Assembly: GCA_015501585.1 (NCBI GenBank)
Contig: JADNRY010000052.1
Coordinates: 1 to 64,000 of the forward strand
Reading direction: 5' to 3'
Length of the DNA: 64,000 nucleotides
Source: Rhodocollybia butyracea
Taxonomy: Eukaryota > Basidiomycota > Agaricomycetes > Agaricales > Omphalotaceae
How positions within the stretch are numbered: the stretch's first letter is position 1; every line of letters starts with the position of its first letter. The position numbers and the translations under genes were made by a program. Below the pieces are notes generated by a model. It was not told the origin of the DNA and made no database searches. It saw only the letters and a list, made by a program, of their open reading frames with translations. Shown here one piece after another: positions 46,779 through 57,639 of this stretch.

Positions 46779-47283
46779 CATAATCATACAGTACAGTCTA
46801 CAAACTTCCATCTGTTTTATCACAGAAAGCCATGGCTTAGCTTATTGGCGAAGTGTTGAAACACCTCAGGCTGGACATGCACTCTTAGAATGCAACTTAC
46901 CCCAATGCCGTATGACTCAGTGGATACACAATAAACAAAAAGAAAGGAGCATGTGTAGGCTATCTGGTCTCATGTCAAATTCCCTTCTCAATCATTGCAA
47001 TATGGATATTTGAGAATATATGATTCAAACCTCCTTCTATGTTTGCACTCAATATATGCACTATCATTAATGCAACATCATACTGTAGGTAACAAATACA
47101 TAACATCGTATATAAGTATGTACAATGCCTGTACTGTAAATAATTGGTGGCTGTTGTTGGGCAGGGATCTACAGCAGCAGTTTTAGTGCTAGTTGCGAGC
47201 TCGTCCCTGTCTGATGGCAGTCAGCCCGAAGACCCATGGGAGCTTCGGCTGCCCGGCGTTCAGATCTTGGACCGTGCCGAGTA

Positions 47284-49060
47284 ATTCACTTCCTTCCTTC
47301 CTTCCCTTGATCTTGGCTAGGAACCATAAACCGGGCTAACTCACAAGTGATGAAAGTCAGTTGATTCATAATCATCTTGTCTGTGCTTTACTGATACGAC
47401 TTAGACTCTGGACTCTGATCCCAGCCTACGTGACTATCCCAGCACGCTCGCGCCTCTTCTATACTCAACTCTAGCGTTTTTTTGCGTATTAATCGGTCTG
47501 GGAAGTGATCGTGCAACGATCCATCCCTGCTCGAATAAGAGATTAGAGTGATAGCAGCCGTTCAAGTTTTTTGCTCATATAAAAACTGTAATTCGAAGTC
47601 GTCGTGGCGCCGTCGTGGCTATCCTTGAGGAAACACATTGAGTTCCTTGACGCAGGGCCCATGTTGCGGGGTTATGAAACACGCGGTTATCCGACCAATA
47701 TGCCCGTGGTCGAGGTAGTCGCCCTTCTCACAGCGCTTCTGACACTCGCTTCAAACTCGATTGCTTTCTTCGGATCTTTTCGCCGTCCTCACCGCTCCCG
47801 TCCTCCGACGTAGGCTTCCGCTCTCGATTTCACTCAACGTTCGAAAATCGAGACGTTACTTCTCAAAACTTCTCAGTTCTTTCCGAGTAACGCGATGGCC
47901 AACGAAGACTCCGTTGCATATAGAACTGTTTCCATTTGTCAAGACAATGACCACATACTCTACAATGGAGATTTGTCCAGGCGACGGTCCCCAAGCTGCT
48001 CAATGCACAACGGCGCAATGAGGGTACCTAGAAACCAAGAGAGTCTTCCAATGAGTTTGAAGGAATCGGTGACTCGCCTGTCAGGGTAGGTATATCGATA
48101 CATTTTCACAGATAGTTCGCATATTGACAGATTCATCGTATACAGGTTGGAGAGATTATGTAGTCTCCATTGTGTTGTCTCTAATTCTGGCTCTCGTGCC
48201 TGTTTCTATCTTCACTTTCGGTACCTATTCATTATTGAAGGTCCGTTTCAAGAATGTTCCTACTCCATTCACTATCTTCTTCGGTTCTGAAACTGCTTTG
48301 GACAGCCAGCATTGCCACCTCGACCTCGACCTACTGGACTTACAACTCTGCTCCTTTGAGGCTGTTATCGGTGCAGATGGCGTGTACACGTTTCGAACCG
48401 TGTTTCATCTTGTAAACTCTCCATTATCTTTCTGCAGAGGTTCTCTTGCTGCGGTTGGCTGTGAGTGTGCACAATTATTTCGTACTTGTGCGGTGAGAGC
48501 CGTTAGCCTCCGATGCAACTGTTGTCTATGAAGGACCAGGAGCGAGAAGCTAGAGCACTCCTAATTCAGAAACGAGGCAACTAATCTGCCTTTCATACAA
48601 TGCGCAACCCGCCTCACTGCCGGCATAGCTTTCTCGTAGAGCCAAAGCGTCGTTGTGATCCCGTTACTGCGCCACTAGGTACACATCTACATCTGGATTC
48701 TGGTACCTATTCCGACAGACCGATTGCTCCTCCCAAACCTTTCTCACCCCAGCTTGTGACTGAGCTCCGAGTGCTCTGGTGATCTTTCTGTAAATCTACC
48801 ACGGTAATTGCACCGAGGAGCTCATCTGGAATGGGCCCAACAGCTCGGGGTTCCTTGGCCATGTATATATGTATGTATGTATACGTACTAATACACTGCA
48901 TATACCCAGTCCCAAACTGTCGCAAGCTGTCCTGACTCTCAAGCCTGCCCGGGCTGCCCATTAAAACTCATTCCTCACGGATTCACATCGGATCACCCCT
49001 TGGGGCTTCATACCGTGGATGCGTACCACAATTCGACGTGAACGCGTAATACTGAATTGG
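47284..49060. other. Decayed duplicon segment with membrane-fragment relic
   Basis: Parallel to 36.9-37.46 and 40.54-41.56 kb. Includes frames MANEDSVAYRTVSICQ and WRDYVVSIVLSLILALVPV (one hydrophobic helix), possibly joined by an intron. Source protein not recognised; copy 1 is more degraded. Confidence 0.5.
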
Positions 49061-49199
49061 TTTCAGGATACTTAAACTCGAGGACCTCCCTCTTTTCTCC
49101 CCAACGAGCTGGTCTTGTCCCTTGAAATTCTTCAGTCATACTCTACATCGAGCTGGTCTCTACCACACGCCCGTATACACGAAAAAAATCTACACAAAT
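49060..49199 (+). promoter_or_regulatory. Conserved promoter/5' leader of secreted-protein gene 2
   Basis: Same block as at 41570: GATACTTAAACTCGAGGA, CCCCAACGAGCTGGTCTTG, GAAATTCTTCAGTCATAC. Confidence 0.65.
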
Positions 49200-49619
49200 A
49201 TGCGCACAGCTGCTTTCCCTTCCCTAATACTCTATGCTATCATAGCCATCGCGACTTTCAACTGCGTTCTCGCAGTTGCTATCAAGAAGCGTCCTTCCAC
49301 AAAAAAAAGTCCATCCCCGAAACCCGAAGAGATAGTTATCGTTGCCTTTGATGCCGAGGGTAAAGAGACTGGCAGAGTCAAAACAACAAACGCGCCTGTC
49401 CAGGATAGCCGAAATCGCTTCCACGCTCCTGGTTCGACTCACGGGAAGTTCGTGACCCCCTTTCCTGGAGACTGTGTCCTCCACATATTTAAAATGAACG
49501 GACAACAGGAAGTTGACGAGGAACGTATTGAAGGACATAAGCCAAAAGAGACGCCTTTTAAGTATTCACATGGGGTCTTTAATGAGATGGAAGTTATCTG
49601 TTACGAATATGATGGATAA
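49200..49619 (+). CDS. Small secreted protein family member 2 (139 aa)
   Basis: Closest relative of member 1. Signal peptide MRTAAFPSLILYAIIAIATF, then EIVIVAFDAEGKETG, STHGKFVTPFPGDC and EMEVICYEYDG. Differences from member 1 cluster in the mature chain, e.g. GRVKTTNAPVQDSRNRFHA against GTLESINKPIQDNQNRLVV. The 3' intron starts at 49634, 14 nt after the stop. It has several downstream flank elements in common with the rest of the family. Confidence 0.83.
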   Translation: MRTAAFPSLILYAIIAIATFNCVLAVAIKKRPSTKKSPSPKPEEIVIVAFDAEGKETGRVKTTNAPVQDSRNRFHAPGSTHGKFVTPFPGDCVLHIFKMNGQQEVDEERIEGHKPKETPFKYSHGVFNEMEVICYEYDG

Positions 49620-50030
49620 AGCTGAAAGAGCGAGTAAGTTTCTCTTCTTTTTCTTTTCACTGCAAATCTCTAATTGTAGTAACAGGCCGCAAGGTCTGGT
49701 CGATGGTTGATCACCATGTAGAGCTGCGTTTACGCGGGTTTAAAGTCGTCTGGATCTGAACTTAGTGTTCAGCCTGACTCCTGCCTTCGTTCGTTTAGAA
49801 GGGTTCATCATTCATGTTAATGTACTACTAGTACTAATACTTCTTATCCAACCACATTATGTTTGCTTTCGAAGTTGTGATTTAGCAGTAAAGTCTGATA
49901 TGCACTAGCATGACATTGGGAAATCAGACAAGGTGAATACAAGCATACCGCAAAGTCAAGCACCAAGGTCGACATGACTCTATGAATATTTGTGTGCCTG
50001 TTGACTAGTTGTATCTACTATCATCGGAGG

Positions 50031-50395
50031 GATATGAAGGCCCCAATACCAGCCTACCCCCGCTGGGACGTTCGTAGGATGTTGCAGGATGTCGCGCCTT
50101 CCCACAGCCTCCCACAACTTGCGGATGTTTCGCACTATTTTTCCGCCATTTGCAGTCTGCTCCGAGCCTCCACGTAAGCACAGCACTAAACAATGAACAG
50201 TACCCAAAGCACAATAATGACAAGGAGATCAAGCAGAAATACACGAAGTGACTAGTTCAGTAGTTGAAGTGAAATTGAGGAGAGCCTCGCCAGCATGCTT
50301 GAGGCTCTTGCCCACGACCCGGGCCCACAGCTTGCTAACCTTTCGTACGGTGCTTCGACCCGTCCAGGTTTCAAATACGGGTCATTTTTGCCTCG
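50031..50395. other. Spacer with shared unit block
   Basis: A block around GGGCCCACAGCTTGC..CGTACGGTGCTTCGACC at 50.26-50.38 kb recurs at 55.78-55.87 and 61.25-61.35 kb. No gene seen. Confidence 0.5.
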
Positions 50396-50560
50396 ATTAG
50401 AATTGAACAGCCTGATACGTACAAACAAAAATTTCCTGGCTGAGGGGGACAGGAACAGCAAGAACGCAGTTGAAAGTGGTGGCGGCTAGGACAGAGCAGC
50501 AGAGAAAGAAAGCGGATTTTTCGTGTATGGCAGAGACTATACTAGGTATTAAAAATTTCG
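50396..50560 (-). pseudogene. Inverted relic of the secreted-protein family
   Basis: On the minus strand the frame reads HEKSAFFLCCSVLAATTFNCVLAVPVP, which matches the leader and signal-peptide end (FNCVLAVPVP) of member 4. The mature part is missing. Orientation is opposite to the intact genes. Confidence 0.7.
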
Positions 50561-50761
50561 GACGACCTGACTGAGGTTGATACTGATCCTTGCTGAACCC
50601 CGGCTGAACCTGCCCCCAAAAAAGTTTGAAATCACCACTATCCTGCGGCATGGCGGCAAGCCCACTCCCCTGTTAGCCGAGAAAAGCCGAGAACGCGCAT
50701 CATGTAAATTTCCAGCTTCCCGCAATGCCACAGGGTAGGTATGAATGCCGAATGATTCCAG

Positions 50762-50868
50762 AAACCAATGCAAGCCACTCAGCGCCAGCACTAATAAACC
50801 AATGCAAGCCACTCAGCGCCAGCACTAAGTACTAATAGTGCTGGCGCTGAGTGGCTTGCATTGGTTTA
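50762..50868. repeat. 32-bp sequence: two direct copies and one inverted copy
   Basis: AAACCAATGCAAGCCACTCA..CAGCACTA occurs at 50762-50793 and 50796-50827 and, exactly inverted, at 50836-50867. The second and third form a perfect 32-bp hairpin with an 8-nt loop. Confidence 0.9.
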
Positions 50869-51430
50869 GACAGTCTATAGACTGTGTAACTTACAACAAA
50901 ATTTCCAATCTCAAATGCATCGCTAGGGCGCCTTACTTAGTGTGCCTGGTCCCGCCTCTCCTGACTGATACGATCCGAAAATTGGCTTCGACCTGCCACC
51001 AACGGCGGCCGTTTGGGGCCAAAATTGCAATCTGGACAGGACCCTTGCGCAGCCCGCTGAACAAAATTTTCTGGAACAAATGCCCAGGGCTTCAAATTTT
51101 GCTTTTTTCCATTTCTACATGGTCTGGAGCTTCCTACATACTAAATTATCACAATGTAGACACTAACTTAGCTGGAAACTGACTCATGCCTTTGAGAAAT
51201 ACTCCAAAAATCCCGAGCCCATTGAAGGGCCACAGGGTCATGAATCATGATACTTCATACGAACAAAAAATCCGACCCGCCTGCACGGACCCTTTGATAC
51301 CGAACATCCCAACCAGGGAGGGCCCCCAAACCCGTCCGATGACACGAACCGGTCAACCGTGGGCACAAGTGTATATCCAAGGGCCCTATCTGGATCCGGA
51401 ATGCTCCCATATCCGGCGTGAACCTGCAGT
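50869..51430. other. Spacer, no gene recognised
   Basis: Upstream of member 3. A long open frame runs through it into the gene but has no domain and crosses the conserved promoter block, so it is judged fortuitous. Confidence 0.55.
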
Positions 51431-51557
51431 TGTCGAGATACTTAAACTCGAGGATCCCCCTCTTTCAGTCCCCAACGAGCTGGTCTTGTCTCCCAAAATT
51501 CTTCAGTCACACATCGAGCTAGCCTCTACCACACGCATACACGAAAAATCCAAAAAC
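51430..51557 (+). promoter_or_regulatory. Conserved promoter/5' leader of secreted-protein gene 3
   Basis: Contains GAGATACTTAAACTCGAGGA, CCCCAACGAGCTGGTCTTGTC and ATTCTTCAGTCACACATCGA. Confidence 0.65.
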
Positions 51558-52040
51558 ATGCGCACAACCGCATTTCCTTCTCTGCTTCTCTGTGCTGTCA
51601 TAGCCGTCGCCACTTTTACCTCGATTCTCGCTGCTCCTGCAGGAGCTGATACCTACGACTACACCCAGCCAGTAGAAATCGAATGCGATACTGCCAATGG
51701 AATGAAACACACATTCCGCGGAACTAACTCGCCTTGGGGGGCGGGGGCAACAGTTGGCATACGTACTTCTACTACATTCGATATTCCCGACTCGACGAGT
51801 ACTTGGACGAGTGGGAAGTTTATCAAGGCTCTTCCTAGCAACTGTCAAATCGAAATAATTAGGGCAGACCCAGCAGCAACCGCGGGCATCGCGAAACAGT
51901 ACAGGATGAACAAAGCACAGCTCGGTGCAACTATCACGCCTCCGTGGGGGGCTTTTAATCGGCTGCGACTTTTCTGTTACGAAATGAATGTCGGGGGTCG
52001 AGTAAGTTTCTTGCTTTTTTTCTTCATGCAAAATCATTGA
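51558..52040 (+). CDS. Small secreted protein family member 3 (160 aa unspliced)
   Basis: Start ATGCGCACA; signal peptide MRTTAFPSLLLCAVIAVATF then TSILAAP. The mature part has an extra Cys (VEIECDTANG), then TSGKFIKALPSNCQIEII and RLRLFCYEMN at the conserved cysteine sites. The conserved intron donor (GTAAGT at 52002) lies inside the open frame, unlike in members 1, 2 and 6. If spliced (52002 to 52046 or 52052) the protein ends a few residues after NVGGR. The spliced form is more likely because the donor and acceptor are family-wide. Confidence 0.78.
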   Translation: MRTTAFPSLLLCAVIAVATFTSILAAPAGADTYDYTQPVEIECDTANGMKHTFRGTNSPWGAGATVGIRTSTTFDIPDSTSTWTSGKFIKALPSNCQIEIIRADPAATAGIAKQYRMNKAQLGATITPPWGAFNRLRLFCYEMNVGGRVSFLLFFFMQNH

Positions 52041-52052
52041 ATGGAGTACCAG

Positions 52053-53147
52053 AGGTCTACGATCAATCCGATTTAGGGTTGCGTTTGTGTGGGTTAAAGT
52101 CGTCTGGATCTGAATGTATCTAGCCCAACTCCTATCTTCATCGGTTCGGAAGGGTTACAATATGTAGTTCCAATACTCCTGATCCAACTGTGTTGTTGTT
52201 TTCGAAGCTGTGCTTAGGTGGTAAGGCGCAGCCGATATGCACAAATCTTAGTTTTGTATATTGAGGTAGCAACGTTGGACACACAGAGTAGCAGCCCGCT
52301 GAGTATTTCATAAGATTTATACCGACCCTTTGGGAAGGTCAAAAGAATTTTATGAACAGACTTAATAACGCCTGGTTCAGGCGAATGTTTAAGTGACTCT
52401 CGGACGCAGAGCTTATCGATGGTACACCGTCATGCGACTATCATTGAAAATTGGGAAGTAAAAAACCCAGGGTCTGATCCGATTTACTTTCACTGCCTAA
52501 ATTAGCTGAAGTAACAAAGGTCTAAGGTCGAGGATCTATCACCATGTAGAGCTGCGTTTGCGCGGGTTAAAGTCATCTGGATCGAACTTAGTAACCAGCC
52601 TGACTCCTGTCTTCATATGTTTGGAAGAGTTCACGTCTATATACTGGTACTAATGCTTCTGATCCAACCGCACTATGCTGTAAATTTTTAACTGGAGTAA
52701 CAGAAGTCTGATGTACTAGTACTAATACTTCGACTAATCGAACCTCATTACGGTTGCTTTCGAAGCTGTGTTTTGGCGGTAAAGCATAGGCTAATATGCA
52801 CTAGTGGGAAATGAGACAAGGTAGATACCGCAAAGAGAATAGAACTCAAGCACGCTTCACCAAGGTCGACATACTCTTTATAACTCTCTATGAATATATT
52901 TTTATGTGCCGGTTGACCCGTATCATCCGGGGGGGTATGAGGACCTCCCCAGCCCACACCCTCCCACACCCCGCCTGTGGGCCCACAGACTTCTGACGTT
53001 TCGTCAGTACGGCGGTGTGAGGGCATTGACTCGTCTGGCTACTTATGGCCAACGATGTATCAGGCATCTCATCTGCTAACTATATAGCAGACTATAGCTC
53101 ACTATCTCTCACTATCTGCTCTCATCTGCTCTCATTCACTCGGGAGC
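52053..53147. repeat. Secreted-protein 3' flanks in at least three partial copies
   Basis: 3'-intron and flank sequence recurs at 52.07-52.25, 52.48-52.68 and 52.68-53.04 kb (GAAGTAACARAGGTCT, TTTGGAAGRGTTCACG). It marks units whose coding parts are gone. No intact gene. Confidence 0.65.
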
Positions 53148-54273
53148 GGTACAGTGAGATTCCATTGTTCTTAAAGAATAGACACTATTTATGATCTATT
53201 GTTTTAAGATATTCTTTAAGAAATATAAATCCTCAACAAGTTCTTAACAACTATTCTCCTAGATACCTAAAAGTTCTTAAGAAATTTTTCCTTAAGAATA
53301 TCATGATGCTCTTAAAAACATCTTAACAACAATTGATTAAGAAATAGCCATGCCTAAGTTGCGCGCCAGTGCATAAGGATACACTTATCAAGTGAGACGA
53401 AACCTGTGTTCTCAGCCACCTCGCCGCTTGCCTCGCTGACCAGTGCCGAAGTAATACAAAATTATTGCCTGTGTTGCCCAATAGCGCATGGCTGCGCTGT
53501 TCGAATCCGAGGACCGAGTTGAACACTTTGAAATCACTTTGCAATAAGTACAATACATAGGCAGGAGGGGGGACTCGGGAGGGGGAGGGAAAAGGCAAGA
53601 AGACGGCAGCCCACGGCAGTGGTCAAGCATTTTAAACTTGAAGTACTTCTGTCTATTGTTTAAAAAGACAAAAGGAGATCAGACAAAGCCCGGCTCTTAT
53701 TGTATTTTCCGAGCGGTGCTTTGACCCATCACATGGTTGATGGAAATGGGCGCTAACACCACTTCGCCTCTTTCCTCTTTCTTTCATCCTCGTTGCGCCG
53801 CATCGACTCGTCCGATCCACTGTCTGTCGCTACTGGGCCCCGCCTACCACTTGGTGTGGTGACTTGTACAACTCACAGACTGTTGACAGCACTGTCCTCA
53901 ATTGGCCACTGGTGATACAGCACCTTCTCGGCCCAAAATCGACCCCCGCGCCGCAGTAGCGCCAGGCAAGAGCGAAAGGGAGAATGATAAGATAATGAGA
54001 CACGGGTAAGTGACTGGTTGCATTAAGCTTTTTACATGTTCTTTAATGACATCCTTAAGACAGGACTCAAAGCTTTTCACAGTAAGGCTTCAAAATATTC
54101 TTAAGAATGCTCTTAATGAGTCCCTTAAGATCTTTGCTCGAACCTTTCTATTCTCCTCTATAGCAACTTAAGTATTTTGTAGTCTTTAAGTAGTTTTATA
54201 TTCTTAAGTAGTTGCAATGTACTTAAAGTATAGTGATCATAAATAGAGTCCATTTCCTTAAGAGAATGGAATC
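53148..54273. mobile_element. Non-autonomous inverted-repeat transposon, about 1.13 kb
   Basis: Subterminal inverted repeats of about 55 bp (left AGATTCCATTGTTCTTAAAG, right matching GGATTCCATTCTCTTAAG and CTATTTATGATC). Many TTCTTAAG words lie near both ends. Flanked by an imperfect about 15-bp repeat (CATTCACTCGGGAGCG and CATTCCTGGGGAGCG). The related sequence at 42.78 kb (TGCTCCATTAGCGCGTGGC) lacks the element. No transposase frame. Confidence 0.6.
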
Positions 54274-54499
54274 CCATTCCTGGGGAGCGCGTGGCATTCA
54301 TGACTTTTATCGAACAGCTGAAACTCCTCCCCCGATCCACAACATCGTGTCCGTTGGGTGCTTCAAATAAATCTCAGTGACTGTCCTAAACAAGTACCGC
54401 AGCAGTTCAGTAAAGTGGTTTCAGCATTTGAAATATCGGAGAACAACGGGAACATGAGCCTACACTTGGGGTTTCGGGGGACCGAAGTCTGCACTGGTT

Positions 54500-54623
54500 T
54501 TGAGATACTTATAAAATCAAGGATCTCCCTCCGCTCGATCCTCAACGAGCTGGTCTTGTCACCTGAAATTATCCAGTCACACGTCGAGCTGGTCTTTACC
54601 ACGCCCAAAAAATCCAAGCACTC
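54500..54623 (+). promoter_or_regulatory. Conserved promoter/5' leader of secreted-protein gene 4
   Basis: Contains GAGATACTTATAAAATC, CTCAACGAGCTGGTCTTGTC and TCCAGTCACACGTCGAGC. Confidence 0.62.
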
Positions 54624-55109
54624 ATGCGCACAACGTTTCCTTCTCTGGTACTCTATGCTCTCGTAGCGGTCGCCACTTTCAACTGCGTTCTCGCTGTTCC
54701 TGTTCCCGTCGGTATTATGGGCTTTGAGCTTCCGACTCTTGGCCTTTCCGATATATTCTCCCAAAAAATAGCTATCATTGGCCTTGATGCCATGGAGAAG
54801 GAGACAGGCAGACTCGAAATACCCAACAACTTGCCTCAGACGTACCCGAATGGCGGGCCGAAAGGTGTTTCAGCCCGAGCTCCCGGTTCGACGATAGGGA
54901 AGTTTTTGAGGGCTCTCCCTGCGAACTGCGTCCTCGATTTGTACAGAATGGAAACCAGACCAAATGTCGGGATGATCCCCGTCGGCAGGGGCAAAATTAA
55001 GGGGCCAAGGGATAAGGATACGACTTTTACCACTGTGTTGCCTGGGGGGGTCTTTGATAGAATGAAGGTAACGTGTTACCGGGATGGTCACAAACACAAG
55101 ACGCAATGA
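54624..55109 (+). CDS. Small secreted protein family member 4 (161 aa)
   Basis: Start ATGCGCACA; signal peptide MRTTFPSLVLYALVAVATF then NCVLAVPVPV. The mature chain has IAIIGLDAMEKETGRLE, STIGKFLRALPANCVLDLY and FDRMKVTCYRDG. It carries an insertion of hydrophobic and Gly/Pro residues (GIMGFELPTLGLSD) after the cleavage site. The stop codon TGA is immediately followed by the conserved intron donor GTAAGT. It shares the GKFxxALPxNC motif with member 3. Confidence 0.82.
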   Translation: MRTTFPSLVLYALVAVATFNCVLAVPVPVGIMGFELPTLGLSDIFSQKIAIIGLDAMEKETGRLEIPNNLPQTYPNGGPKGVSARAPGSTIGKFLRALPANCVLDLYRMETRPNVGMIPVGRGKIKGPRDKDTTFTTVLPGGVFDRMKVTCYRDGHKHKTQ

Positions 55110-55868
55110 GTAAGTTACTTCCTCTTTTTCTCATTGTGGGTCTCTAACTGGAGTAACAGAAGTCTATGGCCAACGAGATGTGAAAGTACGATCGCCTGTA
55201 GAATTGCGTTTGCGAGAGTAAAAGTTGTCTGGATGTGCACTTAGTATCCAGCTCCGAGGCTCCTGCGTTCGTCAATTTGGACGGGTTTATCGTGTCAATG
55301 TAGTAGTCTAATCCAACGGCGGTCCGTGTTATTGTTTCTTTCGAAATTGCGATTAGGCGGCAGAAGCATGCATGACATGGGGAAACTAGACACGGTACAT
55401 AGATACAAGCAGCCTGCCAAGGAGATAGAAGTAGTCGCGAAAACCGGCATGTCTCTCCATGATTATATCCTAACATATATAAGTGCCTTGTGTTACATTG
55501 ACTGGTTCGTATAGGGGCTTAGGCACCTTGGGATGTTCGTAGGATGTCGCGCATGTGGGCCTACAGCCTCCTACAGCCTCCCACAGCTTTCTGATATTTC
55601 GTACGATGTGAGCTCTTGTGAGCTTTGAAGGCATGGATCGACATTATATCGCCCGTTCATTGGCAGGAAGTGACCCTTTATTTATTTAAGCACACCACAG
55701 CACTCTACTAAACCTGGAACCACAAGTAGAGGTATAAAAATTGAGTATAAATCGCAGACCAACGTTATCAAGTTGAAGCAAGATTGAAGAAAGCCTCTCA
55801 AGGGTCCACCCACAGCTTTCTGGACCCTGGTGTTTTCGTACGGTCGCATCGACCTGTCCGACTATTGG
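55110..55868. repeat. 3' flank of unit 4 and shared spacer blocks
   Basis: Intron, 3' flank (to about 55.6 kb) and the CCACAGCTTTCTG..TTTTCGTACGGTCGC block. No gene. Confidence 0.6.
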
Positions 55869-55995
55869 TTAATTGGAGTTGAACAGCCCAATATCATACA
55901 TGCTGAGATGGGGGAGCATGGTATAGAGCAGAAAGAAAGTGCATGTTCGTTTGGATTTTTCGGGTATGGTATAGAGACTACTCATATGACTGAAA
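55869..55995 (-). pseudogene. Second inverted relic of the secreted-protein family
   Basis: The minus strand reads SLYTIPEKSKRTCTFFLLYTML, matching the 5' leader and first signal-peptide codons of the intact genes (HEKSK..MRTTFxxLLYA). The preceding block is the same as before the other inverted relic. Confidence 0.65.
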
Positions 55996-56396
55996 AACTT
56001 TGGGCAACAAGCTGCGAGACATGACAAGGCCCGATTCTGATCCTCTTGTTTCAGCATGGTCGCCCGAAAACAGCCGAAAACCTGGCCCAAAAAAGGCGGC
56101 AAAAAAGGATCATGTTTCGGTGGCGATATTTTGTTGGTATCAACGTCCTGCTCCACTCTGAGCACAATTCGTTTGAATTAGGTACAGGTTTCAACAGTTA
56201 ATTGCAATTTGTTACGAGGTTAATCAAGGGGCGGGACAACCTCCTTGGTCACGAAAACTCTGGAAAGATGATTAAAAGAGGGAGCGAGCCTGAGCGAGCT
56301 GGGGGCGAATTCTTCCCAACTGCTGGTTCAGTTCAAACTCCACGCACGCTTTACTCAGCGCCCAAAGACTCCCCAGCCTTCCTCAGCTCGCTTCCA

Positions 56397-57051
56397 ATGC
56401 TTATTCACTCGCGTCTCCATTGCCTAGGGCTCATCTTCTTCGCTATGCTCATCTTTGCTGTGCATGGAATGCCCACTCCCGAGGCGAGCCAACTTTGATT
56501 TTCCCATTTGTTCACACCACTTGGCACTTGTGTAGAAACAGGATGTAAGGAAACTTACTGTGATTAACCTGGATGAGAAACTCCTTCCAGTTGAAAGATT
56601 CATCATATCCACAGAAACCCGGATCTCTCGAGTGATTCGCGGACACTTCCAGCCGTCGGAGTGCGACATTCATTTCAAAGGTAGTTGGGAGTTTGTGCTC
56701 GGCGAGGTACAGCCTGCTACGCCGATGTTGCGTTTTGCGCTCCTGGAGGATGGAGAGGCCTATCCATCTTTCGGGTGGGCTCAATATAGATCGAGGAAAG
56801 TCGTCTTTGGTACACTCTTCAGCGTCTCGGGCAGCGATCCGACCGGTTGGGAAAAAGAGCGAATTTTATGGCCGAAGGGGTTCACGGACAGACAGGCAAA
56901 GTATCACGATAAGAAGTTTGAAGCGCACCTGCCTAAGAGAGCCGATTGGCTGAAACATTGGAGAGAAAAAATCCAGCCGATGGTGGAGACCTGGAAGCAA
57001 AAAGGGGACTCGGACGCTGGGGGTACGCAAGCCAACATCCAGCCATATTAG
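56397..57051 (+). CDS. Divergent secreted protein, 2 exons, 192 aa (distant family member?)
   Basis: Exon 1 (56397-56459) gives a signal peptide MLIHSRLHCLGLIFFAMLIFA. A 76-bp GT-AG intron (56460-56535, phase 0) joins exon 2 (56536-57051). The mature part has LTVINLDEKLLPVERF and RGHFQPSECDIHF, which align loosely with the IVIVAFDxxGKETG and HGKFxxPxPGDCxLHIF motifs of the family, then a longer charged, Trp-rich C-terminus (RADWLKHWREKIQPMVETW). It sits in the array with the usual 3' flank after 57.18 kb. If the intron is not real, the signal exon ends at a stop after ASQL. Confidence 0.6.
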
Positions 57052-57639
57052 AGCTGCTGAACTGATGTACGATCCCAGATAGTCCAGTGGGCCCGGTCCA
57101 AGATCCCCATCGTCCGTCCTGGGATCATCGTCACCTGGGATCATTGCCATCGCCACATAGCCCTCCTGCCCAACATCCACGGCGGTAACAGATGGTCTAT
57201 ATATGCGAAAGTCCGATTGCCCTGTAGAGTTGGCAGTTGCGTGGGTTAAAGTCGTGTGGATCTGAAAGTATTTAGTCCGACTCCTGTATTCGTTGGTTTG
57301 GAAGGGGTTCATGGTACTTGGTACTAGTACTTTTATATAATCCAACGCCGTTACTATTGCTTTCGAAGCTCTGATTAGGAAGTAAAGCTTGTTATGCACA
57401 ACTTCGGGAAACGCGACAAGGTACATTATTACCATACATAGTTTGAAGAGGATAAAAATCGAGCACGTTTCACCGAGTCGATAAGACTCTCCACCAACAG
57501 GTTACCGGTTATGCATTATGGGTTGCTCTCCATGAACATTGAACACTTCTATTGACTGGCCACTCTGGTGCTGTGTTGTATTGCAGTGACTGAAAATAGC
57601 GCGCGCATTGCAGGCGAGCGCCAGGCGGCCGATTTTGCC
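57052..57639. repeat. 3' flank of the divergent member
   Basis: Family 3' flank (GTTGCGTGGGTTAAAGTCGT, TTTGGAAGGGGTTCAT) from about 57.2 to 57.5 kb. No gene. Confidence 0.6.

Larger units (their letters stand above)
44740..47283. mobile_element. About 2.5-kb insertion in duplication copy 2
   Basis: This stretch has no counterpart in copy 1. It contains a partial direct repeat (45.37-45.44 and 45.45-45.53 kb, ACATACACTATCAATA), two smaller inverted-repeat elements and no recognisable transposase or polymerase. Probably nested, decayed elements. Confidence 0.5.
43725..50030. repeat. Segmental duplication, copy 2
   Basis: Second copy of 35006-42720. It lacks the foldback and the TTAA element but carries its own insertion of about 2.5 kb (44.74-47.28 kb). 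Confidence 0.85.

Noticed and set aside
51186..51557. In-frame N-terminal extension of secreted-protein gene 3
   Set aside because: It would translate through the conserved promoter/leader block, and all relatives start at the ATGCGCAC codon with a signal peptide.
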